The position numbers and the translations under genes were made by a program. Source: Hortaea werneckii (Eukaryota; Ascomycota; Dothideomycetes; Mycosphaerellales; Teratosphaeriaceae). Taken from it: a DNA stretch of 64,000 bases. The stretch is taken from NCBI GenBank assembly GCA_037044905.1, contig JBAOKB010000100.1, positions 1 through 64,000 of the forward strand, given 5' to 3'. Of the stretch, positions 55,204 through 64,000 are shown in pieces. Numbering within the stretch: the first letter of the stretch is position 1; every line of letters begins with the position of its first letter. The notes under the pieces were generated by a model. That model was not told where the DNA came from. It worked only from the letters and a program-made list of their open reading frames with translations, and made no database searches.

Positions 55204-56702
55204 TCAGCAGTCCACGCCATGCACACCACGTTTCTCAGTCCACTTGCAGCTTGCGCCAGCCTTCACCGTATCATTCGAGCTTGTATACAGCGTGAAGTTG
55301 CGGTAGTCGATGTTATAACAGGGGTTTCGCTCTGAACAGCTAACACTAGCCGCCGTGTTACGGTCATCGAGATAACCAGTCCAGTTTGCAAAGGCAACAT
55401 TACCTGTTGCGGAAAGATCAATATATTTCCATGCGGCCCAAGCGTAACATGTATGAATGAACATGACTCACTGATCAACATATTGGACGTGCCAGCAGCA
55501 GTCCCATTATCACCACTATTCTGCGTAATCGCACCTCCGTTCTTTGCGCCGTGGATGACGAAGTTGGAAAAGAGCATATTAGTGACATGGCCCCATCCGC
55601 CGCCTCGAGGCTGGTAGTCGGATTCATAGTCGCGATCACCGCCTGATACCAGCTCGCCAACCCACGTCTTGATGTAGGCGCCATTGCCGATGTTACCTTG
55701 AGCACCGCCTTTGATTATCGTGGCGCGGTCGATAACGACGTTCTCAACGGAGGCATCTGCAAGGTACTGCCCTAGGGAACCGATAGCGATGCCATTGCCG
55801 CTGATACAAGTAATCTGCAAGCGGTAAAGTCAGCTTTGTTCGATGATAAGAGATGAGGTGGTGACTACATTGTGACCGTAGAAATTGTAAGATCTCGGTT
55901 TAATCGCCACACAATCGTCACCTCCCTGGTAGACAAAGTTGGTGAGATGAACATTTCGAGTATCCATCGTGTTGAAACCATCAGTATTCTGCACCCAATT
56001 AAAACCCGGAGGCGCTTCGGGGCTGGTAGCATTAACATAGATATTATCTGCCACGATGTCTGTCGCATTCATCATGTTGATGGCCCACAGCTGGGGCTGC
56101 ACGACATGGAAATTCTTGATCGTCACGTCCGAGACGTTCCAAAGCTGAAAAGGTATAGGTCGGCCTGGTTGGGTTGCCCCGACCGTGTCGTTGCCTCTTT
56201 CAGCGGAGTACCAGACTTCGCCGTTGCCGTCGATGCCACCCGTGCCGTGGCCATCGATGCGGATATGATCTCCTGTTAAGACGAAGCCGGCAGCGTGGTT
56301 CTGAAACTCAATGTGGTAGTTGTTCTTGCGCCAGTAAGTCAGGTCCTCGCTGAACTGTCGTGGGCGTGTTAGAAGATACCCTATGTTCGAAGGGAAATTG
56401 GTCAGACTCACAACCCACTCCCCTCGCCATTCGATATTTACATCATTGACGACGGGATTCAGCTTCGAATTGATATGGTACTCCTGTCCCTCTGGAAAGA
56501 CAACATTGCCACCATGCCCGCAATCCTTGAAAGCCCTCAGGATCGTCGGCACATCGTCTGTGGCATTACTATTTCCAGCAAATACTGTGCAGGTCGGTCT
56601 CCCTTCACGTCTTGAATGTGAGATTCTCTGCCCATTCACGCCAGTAGGAACAGTAAGCGAGAGCGCAATGGTTACCAGGGCCTTCAAAGCTAGATGCATC
56701 AT
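55204..56702 (-). CDS. GH28 polygalacturonase-family enzyme, exo-rhamnogalacturonase type
   Basis: Four exons (56702-56412, 56354-55869, 55814-55472, 55403-55204), 439 residues, with signal peptide (MMHLALKALVTIALSLTVP). GH28 motifs are clear: NTDGFNTMD with a catalytic Asp, YQGGDDCVAIKPRS with the Asp pair, GNGIAIGSLGQY, and AYIKTWVGE in place of RIK. The G-H-G histidine of true polygalacturonases is Asn here, as in the exo-rhamnogalacturonase and related branches. The fold is a right-handed parallel beta-helix. Intron 1 (56411-56355) is 57 nt with no in-frame stop, so a naive ORF reads through it; GTGAGT, TTCTAAC and CGACAG show it is an intron. It probably attacks the rhamnogalacturonan part of pectin. 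The nearest upstream ATG pair decides the start; an in-frame TTG further up was ignored. Confidence 0.9.
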
Positions 56703-57233
56703 GGAGATGGTGTTGTTTCGTACAAGAAGATACAAGGATGGGAAAATAATACTCGCCGTTTGGCTTACACTTGGCTTTTATCCTCAATCTTTACGACTCC
56801 GCTTTCGCAGACATGCAGAGCGGAGATGAGATCGACATGGTCATGATGCACCACATCCTAGAGGTCTTCGGCGAGTGTTGTGCCTGCTTGTGCTGCTTCG
56901 GAGAGAGCAGAAAGGTAGAAGCCAAGACGGAGAAACAGAAGTCAAGCGTCTCGGTGGGAGCTTGGCCGAACAAGCATTGCATTCGTGTGCATCATGCGTG
57001 CTTAGTAAGTAGATTATCATACTGCTCCTTCCAATTTGAAGACTACGTAGTACTATCTTTGAGAGATCGCGAGAGAACTGGTTGAAGTAAGTGGTTCTGT
57101 ATATTCTCCACACATATTTGCAACCATCGATAGCCATCGCTGCTTTCCATGAGAGCTTCCTTGCTCCAAGTCAAAGTTACCAATGATAGATCTGCAATTA
57201 CCAGACTACTCGCCAATCCGAACATGCTTTTCA
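56703..57233. other. Intergenic region, 0.53 kb
   Basis: Promoter of the GH28 gene and 3' flank of the NmrA-like gene. Nothing else is recognisable. Confidence 0.5.
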
Positions 57234-58438
57234 TCACTCAAGGGTATGGGACCAGGTCTCTCGTGTCATATAATCCGAAATCTTGGAACGGGGGATCGCC
57301 GTCCCGTTTCGCTCAAGCTACAAAACAAGAGCAATCAGCGTCAATGAAAAAAATGAAAAATCCCAATGGATCAGATGCGAATCACTTACTTCCTCAGGTT
57401 CAACCACATTAGGATCACCTCCCGTAAATCCAAACTCGGTCAAAAAGTCACCAGTCTGCAAGAGCACAGCCTTGAAATCAAACCCGCCGTTGGTTGAAGG
57501 AGCCTCCTTCGGTATAGCATCTTCGAATTTACTCTTGACACCTGTAACCTCGCTCCAAAGCGCCGCCCATTCATCAAAAGTCATCCACTCGCTCACGCCT
57601 AGGACCTGCGTCTTTGGTGGAGCCTCGATTAGTGCTTTCACGAAAGCACCGGTATCCTTTTCGACGTCGACCCAAGGGATTGGGAGGCTCGCGGGGAAAG
57701 GCGGCGTCCAGATCGCAGTCTTCGAGCCGTTCTTATCCGTTTCCTACCAAATCAGGAAGTTGTATCAGCATGAAAGCCAGCTTCGCCGCCTCCGTCACCA
57801 AGAGTAGTCTGGACGTAAAAAGAGGATGGAGAGCTTACAAATCGACAGCGAAAGAACTCCAGCCCCTTGGCCACATTCGTAAGGAAACAGCCCATAAGCA
57901 CACAGCTGACTTTGCTCTCGAGCCCTTCCTTTGCGAACATATATTCCGCCACGGCGGCTTTAGCGTCGAAGTGGAAGACTTGGTCATACTTCCCGCCGCT
58001 GCATTTCTTCACATTAGCCAAGGAACTCCAGACTAAGCGTTCCAGCTCTGGGACTTCGGCCGCAGCGTCGGCGACGTTCTTGCCTTGCTGGACTTCGATG
58101 CCGTAAAAGGCCGGTGGGGCCGCGGGCGTTGACGAGTCTTCGTGCTGCCCGGCAGAGATACTTCCTCCCGCGGATGCTGGTCCTTTAATGACACTCGCTG
58201 AATCGGTGTAAGCGAAGATGTAATTGGCGCCTTGGAAAACGACCTGGAGAGATTGGAGGTCATTAAGATCAGCCTTGACGACCTCCACGCCCGTCGAAGC
58301 TAAAGATGCCGCTGCATCTGAAGTCGGCGTCCGGGTTAGACCACGGATGCGGATGGAAGGTTCGTTTTGTTGGAACCATTGGATGACTGAGCGGCCTTGT
58401 TGGCCTGTGGCACCCACTACGACTAGGAGCTTAGACAT
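57234..58438 (-). CDS. NmrA-like NAD(P)-binding protein
   Basis: Three exons (58438-57839, 57743-57390, 57317-57234), 345 residues. The N-terminus is a Rossmann beta-alpha-beta unit, LLVVVGATGQQGRSVIQWF, with the GxxGxxG dinucleotide motif. DLNDLQSLQVVFQGANYIFAYT and LERLVWSSLANVKKCSGGKY follow the NmrA/HSCARG pattern of atypical short-chain dehydrogenases. WTPPFPASLPIPWVDVEKDTG continues the substrate-side domain. NmrA-like proteins either sense the NAD(P) redox state in gene regulation or act as reductases. The usual Tyr-x3-Lys catalytic pair is not obvious. The last exon encodes only 27 residues and is the least certain part; if its intron (57389-57318) is retained, the frame meets a stop within a few dozen codons. 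Same strand as the adjacent pectinolytic genes, but no functional link is shown. Confidence 0.82.
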
Positions 58439-59611
58439 TTGGGGGGAGTTAGTGTAGGGAAGGTTTGATGTTCAGAATGAGATATTTTTCTGGGATACTT
58501 TCTTGATTCCTTTCAGTTCTTAAAGGGTTTGACACAGTATACAGCTAAATCTATTCCCGTAGTAACAGCAGTGGCTCATTATCTGAACCATTGGATTTCT
58601 AAGCGTTTCCCAGTTCATTTCCGAGAAGGATCACGCCAATAATGCCACACGAGGCTTTGCTGATAAAGCAATAGCCAGATTGAGAGCGTTCCCATCCCAT
58701 GGCCATGCAATGCAAGGTGCACATGGAAGGACGGCCAAGCTCTTGCCAAGTGGGTTAACTCCGTTGGAGTAGTTGGATTATACACCTCTTGCATATCACG
58801 AGATGTTCACTTCAGGATGGATTTATGAAAGCCCAATGCAACGTGTAAAAAAAAAAAAAGGCTCAGGAGCTTAGGTGGTGAGTTATATCTCCGTAAAGTG
58901 GTTAGATTATATGTACAGACATTGCGCAAGTTGTGATGATTACTAGTAGAGAAGGGGGGTTGGAGAGTGAGAGGGGGGGGGGAGGGAGGCAGCATTACTC
59001 AGCAAAGGATTTATCGCGTCTACCATACATACCTAGACTACCTAGGTATGTAGTATTACCCGCACACGACGACAGTACATTTATGCACAAGAGGGATATT
59101 CGGACAAGAAGAGGTCCCTATGGAGAGAAGAGCGCGACCACTGTTGAAGAAAATAAAAGGGGACGGAAAAAAAAAAAGGAAACCCTGCCACCCCAACCAC
59201 ACACACCTCCCCAAAACCTTTTGTCGAGAAACCATTCATGCTGCTTCGAGCCCAGAATCCTCTACCCGGTCCCCATCTGTCTGCTTGTAATGACGCATTG
59301 CCTCGAATATTAGAAAATTCAGGGCGGTGGTCATGCTGCAAGACAAGACAGCAAAGGGGAAAAAAGCAATTTATTTTTTTTTAAAAAAAAAAACACCAAA
59401 AAAGGAAGACCAAATTTGACCATAGAACAAGCATGACGGGTATTCTGCATCATCCATTCCCTAACTTTCCAAACATCATCATTCCCATTACTTCCCCTCT
59501 CCCTCCCGCAGTAGTCCACCACAATCACCACGTTACACCTCGCGCACTCCCCGCACGCAATCAAAGCTTGCCCGGGCGAAGAAGTCGCATACCTCTCATG
59601 GTTTTCCCATC
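58439..59611. other. Intergenic region, 1.2 kb
   Basis: Promoter of the NmrA-like gene (left) and 3' flank of the Slm-like gene (right). It contains A runs (58847-58860, 59168-59180), a G run near 58973-58984, a back-to-back T and A run near 59371-59392 and the inverted repeat listed separately. No gene found. Confidence 0.5.
59026..59052. repeat. Perfect 11 bp inverted repeat with 5 bp spacer
   Basis: The left arm tacatacctag (59026-59036) and right arm ctaggtatgta (59042-59052) are exact reverse complements, separated by actac. It can form an 11 bp hairpin. It lies about 590 bp upstream of the NmrA-like start and 560 bp past the Slm-like stop. It could be a transcription-factor half-site pair, a terminator or chance. 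Confidence 0.8.
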
Positions 59612-61042
59612 CTACGCCTTACCCGAAGAAGCCACATCCTCGGACTCCTTTACCCCCTCCTTCTCCGCAACCGAGCCACCCTCCTGCTCACTAGCAGCAG
59701 GGGCAGCAGTCGACGCACCCTCCTCCTGTTCCTCCTTGGCAGCCTCCGACTCCTTAGTCCCCATAGACGAAACCCGACTCTCCTGGGGCGAAACCGGCTT
59801 CTCGCCCGTGCTCTGCCCGGACACCGACGCGATCGTATCATGCCACTTCTGCGCGTCCTGGGGGGTATGCGCCTTGAACGCATACTCATGACTCGTAAAC
59901 CCACCGATCTTGGACCCGACATGTTTGCCCTTGACGTTGAATTTCGGGCCGTCGACGGCGCCGATGACGCAGTCAGGCAAGTAAAGCGAAGCCTCGGGCG
60001 CCGGGTCCTTGGCGAAATCGTCGTCGGTTTTGAATTCGTGGAGGTATTTGCTAGGGGTGACGACGTAGTAGGCGGCGGAGTAAGACTTGAACATCTTGCC
60101 TTTCTTCTCGAGGCTGCCGGCGATGAGGGGCTGGGTGGAGCGGTGGTCCTGGTTCGGGAAGCCGATGTTCTCGACGCTGCGCTTGGGGGCGTTCTGGTCG
60201 ATCAGGACCTCGTTGTTGCGCTTCACGAAGCCGTTCCATTCGTAGTCCGGCGGGATCTGCTGCGTGACCGTCATCATGTCGCCGTACATGTTGCGGACTT
60301 GGTCGGTCTGGTTGGTGACGACCTGGTGGAATTGCTGGAAGCCGTTTTGGAAGGTCTGCACGATGTGCGCTTCGAACTGGGCGAAGCTGTTTTGTACGGC
60401 GATCAGGTCTTCGCGGTTGGCGTTCTCGTCTACGACTTGCTTGTGCAGACGGTGGTAGACTTGGCGCTGGATGATGTAGGGGTCTTCGTGGGGCTTGACC
60501 GAGCCACCGGTGGAGTCGAAGGCGGCTGTGTGCTGGCCGAGGAGCTCGATGTGCTTTTGCGAAGTGTTGCGCGACTTCTCGACTGCCTTGGAGCCTTTGC
60601 CGGCACCCTTGGTGAGCTCTTTTGTCTTGTGCTTGATCTCTTGGTGTAAGCGCTCGAAGATGGGGAGCACGCTGCCCTTGAGGGTCTTAGCCGTCTCGTA
60701 ATGGCTGTTGCTGATGCCCTGGGTGTTGCTGCGAATGTTGTCGAACATGCCAGCAATCCCGCCGAGGCTCTGATCGAAGTGATGCCCTTCCTTCAACGGG
60801 CTGCTGACGGTCTTCAGGACTTTTTCGTATTCTTTGCCGTGGGTGTGCTGCATCTTTTCGGTGGCGGTGATGTAGTCTTCGAGGTAGCCGCACGCGTGCT
60901 TCCATGCCTGCAAACGCTCGTGGAACAGACGAGTGACCTCGCTGCTGTCCTCTTCCGGGATGGGCTCATTGTCGTCGGTAGTACTCGTTGCAGTGCGCGT
61001 GGGCATCGGTCTGTCTTGCTGAGGGGACATAGGAGTCGACAT
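59612..61042 (-). CDS. Slm1/Slm2-like protein with F-BAR-like helical region and PH domain
   Basis: A single exon of 476 residues from the ATG at 61042; an in-frame TTG upstream is not used. Residues ~35-285 are helical and coiled-coil-like (VTRLFHERLQAWKHACGYLE, FQNGFQQFHQVVTNQTDQVR), as in the F-BAR-type part of yeast Slm1/Slm2. A PH domain follows (~310-415): LIAGSLEKKGKMFKSYSAAY with basic loop residues for phosphoinositide binding, ending in HTPQDAQKWHDTIASV. The tail is acidic and Ala/Ser/Glu-rich. Slm proteins bind PI(4,5)P2 at eisosomes and carry signals to TORC2 and actin. The order and spacing of domains match that family well. It probably acts at the plasma membrane. Confidence 0.85.
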   Translation of the reverse strand: MSTPMSPQQDRPMPTRTATSTTDDNEPIPEEDSSEVTRLFHERLQAWKHACGYLEDYITATEKMQHTHGKEYEKVLKTVSSPLKEGHHFDQSLGGIAGMFDNIRSNTQGISNSHYETAKTLKGSVLPIFERLHQEIKHKTKELTKGAGKGSKAVEKSRNTSQKHIELLGQHTAAFDSTGGSVKPHEDPYIIQRQVYHRLHKQVVDENANREDLIAVQNSFAQFEAHIVQTFQNGFQQFHQVVTNQTDQVRNMYGDMMTVTQQIPPDYEWNGFVKRNNEVLIDQNAPKRSVENIGFPNQDHRSTQPLIAGSLEKKGKMFKSYSAAYYVVTPSKYLHEFKTDDDFAKDPAPEASLYLPDCVIGAVDGPKFNVKGKHVGSKIGGFTSHEYAFKAHTPQDAQKWHDTIASVSGQSTGEKPVSPQESRVSSMGTKESEAAKEEQEEGASTAAPAASEQEGGSVAEKEGVKESEDVASSGKA

Positions 61043-62624
61043 GATTGGAGATGTGCCTTCCAAATGAGGCGGATATGTTGTTGGACGGGTAGCTGTAGTG
61101 TGTCAGTACTATCGTCGGACAAGCTGCGTCAATGGATGTGGAAGAAGACAGATAGCATCGACGCGAGTATAGTGGATCACTGGGTGGTGTTTGACCTCAT
61201 GGCGTGCAGTAGTCGATGAGGGGCATGGGTGGGAGACAACTTACATACCTAATGCTTTCACGCTCTCTCACAAGGGAGTCTGTAGATGGAGGTGTTGCTT
61301 CAAACTGGCGCTCGAAAGTGCGAACAAAGAAATAGAGAATATGTCACCGTTTCGTGGCGGATGAGCCGGATCTTTATCTTCCCTCAACCACACCTCATCA
61401 TCCCCATCTGGAGAAGCCCCCCAACTTCCCAAAAAGATCGGCCGGGCCCCATCCGCGCTACGTCATTCCGCACGAGCCACGAGGCCACATTGCAACAATC
61501 AAGCTTTCTAGCACAGACAAAGATAGGCGCGCACAGCCACTCAATGGCGCTCTTTGAACCCCTTCTAGATCTCACTGTCACCTCAATGACCCGTGTCTAC
61601 TATCAGGCGGGCGTGAAGATCGACGCCACTGGACCTGTGGCGATCGGGTAGACATTAGCGGATAATGGGAACCACGCGATACGGATGGCAGATGCGCACA
61701 TGATGACGCAGACGCCGTACTGGATGATGACCTGAGAGGTGGGACGGGTACGGGGCTTGAGGTCTGTAGGGGCGAAAAGGGAGGAAGATCTCCCGTCGAA
61801 GCACGTCAAGGTCGCGTGGTCTAGATGAAGTCCATCGGGACGGACTACTTGGCGACTTTGCCACGGCATGTTGGGAAACAAGACATGCCTGGAGCCGCAC
61901 CGTAATGATACACCTGTGATAGATGCGCAAGACTGGCAAGATAGAATATGTATACGCAGTCACGATGGACTGACTGTGCACACGATGACACGTCCTCACG
62001 CTTCCCGGGATGAGACGGGAGAAGGATTTATCAATGAAATTTGAGGACGAGAGACGCGCAGGCAGCAAGCGTGATCTAGCAGAAGACTACTAGCATCAAT
62101 AACGCACCCTGAGTAGGCAAGTCCTTCGTGCCTTAGCAAAAAAAGAGGAAACAATTCCTATCACAGCACTGAGGGCAAATTGAAATACACCGACTCTTTT
62201 TCTCCTTAAAACGCCCCAATTCCCGATCCCCTCATGTGCCCAAGTTCCAGTTCTCCCCCATCCCCCATGCTCCCAGTAAAGCTGCCTTATTGGCTCCGCC
62301 GCAGGGGTGCTTCCTCAAAGTCGAACATACGAGATAAACAATCTTAAGAAGTTGGTTTTTAGCCTTACCACCAAATGCCTCCTCCGCCCTTTCATACCAG
62401 TCATTCCATTGGGGCGTGCATCTTCAGCCAGTCTTCCACCGCCCAAAAAGCCCCCCTCAGCCCAAATGCTTCGCACGTAAGATTCCTCGCTTCGTCCGTC
62501 ATGTAATCGCTATTCATTGCAAGAAATTTCATCCCATGGTCTTCAATCCGTCCCGATACTCCCTCTCTTCCCCTCCCACCCAAACACTTCCCACCCCTTT
62601 CTCCGCGCTTTCCCACCATGATGC
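61043..62624. other. Intergenic region, 1.6 kb
   Basis: Promoter of the Slm-like gene and 3' flank of the Cdk1 gene. An 88-codon frame on the minus strand (61869-61603) begins with ATG and has one hydrophobic stretch, but lacks any other support. No RNA gene or repeat identified. Confidence 0.5.
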
Positions 62625-63839
62625 TCAATGGAAACCATTCGTCCGCCCACCCTGCAATTTCCCCGTGCCCTCCAGGAAATACGCATGATGCACGGCCTGC
62701 TTCGCGGAGATCCTGCCCGCGGGATCATAAACCAACATGGCCTCGAGCAAATTCAATCCCTCCTCGCCGAGAACCTTAATCCCATCATTATTCACGACCT
62801 CATCATCCGGTTTCCTTTCCCACTTGGGGAAACTGGCCTTGAAATCCGGCAGACTCGTGACGCCCGGCCATTCCGCCTCAGACGGCGTACCCAGCACGCG
62901 GAAAATCTTGAAGATCTCGTCGATCTCCGAGTCGCCGGGGAATAAGGGCCGACGGGTGGCCATCTCCGCCATGATGCACCCGACGGACCACATGTCGACG
63001 CCTGTGCTATACTGGCGCCCGCCGAGCAGGATCTCCGGGGCGCGGTACCAGAGGGTGACGACTTCGTGGGTGTAGGTGCGGAGGGGCACGCCGAAGGCGC
63101 GCGCGAGCCCGAAGTCGGCGAGTTTGAGGTTGCCGACTTTGTCGATGAGCAGGTTCTGGGGTTTCAGGTCGCGGTGCAGGATGCGGTGGGCGTGGCAGTA
63201 GCGGGTGCCGAGGAGGAGCTGGGAGGTGAATTTTTTGACCTGCAGAGAGGAGGAAGGAAAGCGAGTGTCAGTGGTTTGCTGCTGCTGAATTCATGATGTT
63301 GTGTCCAGCGAGAGGAAAAACGAGGATGATTCCTGCCCCCCGCGAGAAGATGGACGTAGTCTTACCATATCAGGCCCGAGTCCCAAGTGTCCACCCCGGC
63401 CATCCATGACCCCCTCCGGCAGCGGCTTCCCCCTCCCGCCCTGGCTCACGGGAAGCGCCTCCATGTACTTCTTCAGGTCCAGGTCCAGGTACTCGAACAC
63501 GAGGTACAGCTTATGACCGTCGGCGTGCACAATGTTGAACAGACGGACGATGTTAGGGTCGACCATCTCCTTGAGGAGGGAAATCTCGCGGATGGCGGTG
63601 GAGGGCACGCCTTCGTCTTCGGCTTCGAGACGGATCTTCTTCAGCGCGACGATGCGCTGGTCGGGCGTGGTCAGGTCGCGCGCTTTGTATACGACGCCGT
63701 AGGTGCCTGTGCGCGAGGAAGATTCTATGTTAGGAATTTGCTGCTATGGATGGGTGGAGGGAGGGTTGATTAAGAGAGAGCAATGGAAGAAGTGAAACTC
63801 ACCCTCCCCGATCTTCTCCATCTTCTGGTAGTTCTCCAT
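62625..63839 (-). CDS. CDC28: Cyclin-dependent kinase 1 (Cdc28/Cdc2/NimX)
   Basis: Three exons (63839-63803, 63706-63366, 63239-62625), 330 residues. MENYQKMEKIGEGTYGVVYK gives the P-loop with the inhibitory sites Thr14 and Tyr15. VALKKIRLE carries the ATP lysine, VPSTAIREISLLKE the cyclin-binding PSTAIRE helix, HRDLKPQNLLID the catalytic loop, LADFGLARAFG the DFG motif, and RTYTHEVVTLWYRAPEIL the T-loop with the activating Thr. Cdk1 with B-type cyclins drives the G1/S and G2/M transitions. Between beta5 and helix D there is a ~27-residue insert (SQGGRGKPLPEG...GLGPDMV) absent from animal Cdk1; similar inserts are usual in filamentous ascomycetes. The 126 nt second intron sits at the end of that insert. 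Only 160 bp of 5' flank is in the window. Confidence 0.96.
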
Positions 63840-64000
63840 GTTGCGGTGTAGTGGGGGGTGGAAGGCGGCGTGGGGCGCGTAGATTGGTGCTTGGATGGGA
63901 GCAAAGGACGCTATCCTGTCTGCTGGCCGTCACAAGCACGCTTTCTCTTCCTTTCTCTCTCTCTCTTGTCTCTCCCGCCAAGTGAAGAAATTCGAGTGTC
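63840..64000 (-). promoter_or_regulatory. 5' leader/promoter fragment of Cdk1 gene
   Basis: The last 161 bp lie upstream of the Cdk1 ATG. They include a CT dinucleotide run near 63952-63971 (GA on the gene strand), consistent with a leader. The window ends here. Confidence 0.4.

Noticed and set aside
59840..60649. 269-residue plus-strand open frame rich in Val/Leu/Asp
   Set aside because: Antisense shadow of the Slm-like gene; its composition reflects the complement of GC-rich codons.
61603..61869. 88-codon minus-strand ORF with a hydrophobic segment
   Set aside because: Short, isolated, no homologue recognised; chance is likely in a 1.6 kb gap.

Overview
This window is nuclear DNA from a filamentous ascomycete (Pezizomycotina; a Dothideomycete-like fungus would fit, but I cannot fix the class). 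The evidence is many 49-60 nt GT-AG introns with CTAAC/CTGAC-type branch points, TATA and pyrimidine-rich leaders, genes on both strands without operons, and clearly fungal products: RSC-complex ARID subunit, Zn2Cys6 regulator, Cdk1, COX15, secreted pectinolytic enzymes. I found no virus, transposon, CRISPR array, rRNA or tRNA that I could support.

Layout. 0-6.3 kb: a truncated NPC1-type sterol transporter, a DUF2433 metallophosphoesterase-fold protein with an RGG tail, and a degenerate protein kinase. 7-10.5 kb: a DyP-type peroxidase and an orphan SIS-domain sugar isomerase-like protein. 10.6-16.4 kb: a Rec114-like candidate divergent from an RSC9/ARID2-like remodeller subunit. 16.4-19.3 kb is gene-free. 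19.3-26.1 kb: a molybdenum-cofactor-sulfurase-like aminotransferase and an ABCG half-transporter. 28.4-35.8 kb: one 19-exon gene for a 2100-residue secreted Thr/Ser-rich surface protein, whose middle consists of duplicated exon-intron cassettes. 37-47 kb: an Rgt1-like Zn2Cys6 factor, COX15 and a large BTB/POZ protein. 47-50 kb: an Ntn asparaginase-type hydrolase and an NPC2-like lipid carrier. 51-58.4 kb: a same-strand group of GH106-like and GH28 enzymes, which looks like a rhamnogalacturonan-degrading pair, followed by an NmrA-like reductase-fold protein. 59.6-63.9 kb: an Slm-type PH-domain protein and the Cdk1 (Cdc28/NimX) kinase.

Most of the window is ordinary housekeeping euchromatin. 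The features most worth a second look are the cassette-built surface protein, the two proteins with degenerate catalytic sites (kinase; DUF2433 phosphoesterase), the split start codon of the RSC9-like gene, and the TAGGG-type G-rich array at 26.8 kb. Exon coordinates in the entries were derived by hand from splice consensus and reading-frame continuity; every multi-exon model closes in frame.
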